22,078 bases of DNA, taken from the IMG/VR virus record IMGVR_UViG_3300047325_000014, positions 1 through 22,078 of that record; one strand, 5' to 3'. The position numbers were made by a program, and so were the translations under genes. The notes beneath the pieces are model-generated. The model saw only the letters and a program-made list of their open reading frames with translations. It was not told where the DNA came from and ran no database searches. Positions 21,911 to 22,078 of this stretch are shown one piece after another. This DNA comes from a virus. Numbering within the stretch: the stretch's first letter is position 1; every line of letters starts with the position of its first letter.

Positions 21911-22078
21911 CACGCCCGCCCCTCCGCAATCGCCTCAAGCCGCGCCACGCGCCGCGCGAAAACGTCGGCCAAGCCGTTAATCGCCCAGCGCTCGACCGGG
22001 CCGGCGTCGTCGGCCATGTGCGCCATGACCTCGCGGTGGTGATGGAGTTGCGCGCGGGCGCTGACCAAAGTTTCTTCG
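21910..22078 (-). CDS. Partial early gene at the window edge (C-terminal 55+ codons)
   Basis: The frame is open to the window edge, so the start lies beyond it. The visible end reads ETLVSARAQLHHHREVMAHM, then ADDAGPVERWAINGLADVFA, then RRVARLEAIAEGRA. It is helical and rich in Ala, Arg and His. Its TGA overlaps the zinc-finger ATG (TGATG). No family can be assigned. Confidence 0.6.
   Translation of the reverse strand, partial: EETLVSARAQLHHHREVMAHMADDAGPVERWAINGLADVFARRVARLEAIAEGRA

Overview
The window is part of the genome of a tailed dsDNA bacteriophage or prophage. The high GC content, GC-rich codon use and family resemblances suggest an alphaproteobacterial or similar high-GC proteobacterial host, but nothing here fixes the host. 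No integrase, attachment site, terminase, capsid, portal or RNA polymerase gene lies in the window, so lifestyle and exact lineage stay open.

Positions 1-12239 (+ strand) carry the distal virion genes in an order matching T7-like podoviruses (gp12, gp13, gp14, gp15, gp16, gp17). First comes a tail nozzle/stabilisation-type protein that is broken into two reading frames (1-969 and 966-2852). A gp13/GNAT-fold internal protein follows, then a gp14-like core protein, a core protein with a lytic transglycosylase domain, and a 2068-residue core/ejection protein with a glycine-rich hydrophobic stretch and an HExxH motif. Neighbouring genes overlap by 1-4 bases or are nearly adjacent, so the block looks translationally coupled. 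A tail fibre with a T7-fibre-like N-terminus and collagen-like repeats follows (12281-13885). Its last ~200 codons are distinctly AT-rich and are followed by what looks like the out-of-frame relic of a former fibre C-terminus.

Positions 13953-16550 (+ strand) hold two small proteins of unknown role and a lysis cassette: two small membrane proteins (holin candidates), an Rz-like inner spanin, an Rz1-like lipoprotein spanin, a coiled-coil protein with a C-terminal membrane segment, and a GH24 endolysin.

Positions 16555-22078 (- strand) are an early/replication-type operon converging on the late genes, with only 4 bases between the two stop codons. In transcription order it holds a partial gene at the window edge, a zinc-finger protein, a 35-residue ORF, a Cro/CI-type HTH protein, two small ORFs, an ERF single-strand annealing protein, a YqaJ/lambda-exonuclease-type nuclease, a short DnaQ-like protein lacking the later exonuclease motifs, a 24-residue ORF, a complete C5-cytosine methyltransferase with three strong palindromes in its target-recognition region, and four small genes of unknown function. 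Every junction in this operon overlaps. ERF plus YqaJ forms a two-component homologous-recombination system.

The most interesting observation is that one beta-rich domain type (P-x-V-Q ... GNLLV ... GWS ... VI[FW]EI) appears twice. It sits as an insertion exactly where the nozzle protein is split, and again as the AT-rich tip of the tail fibre. This suggests an exchangeable surface/receptor-binding module used at two places on the same virion.
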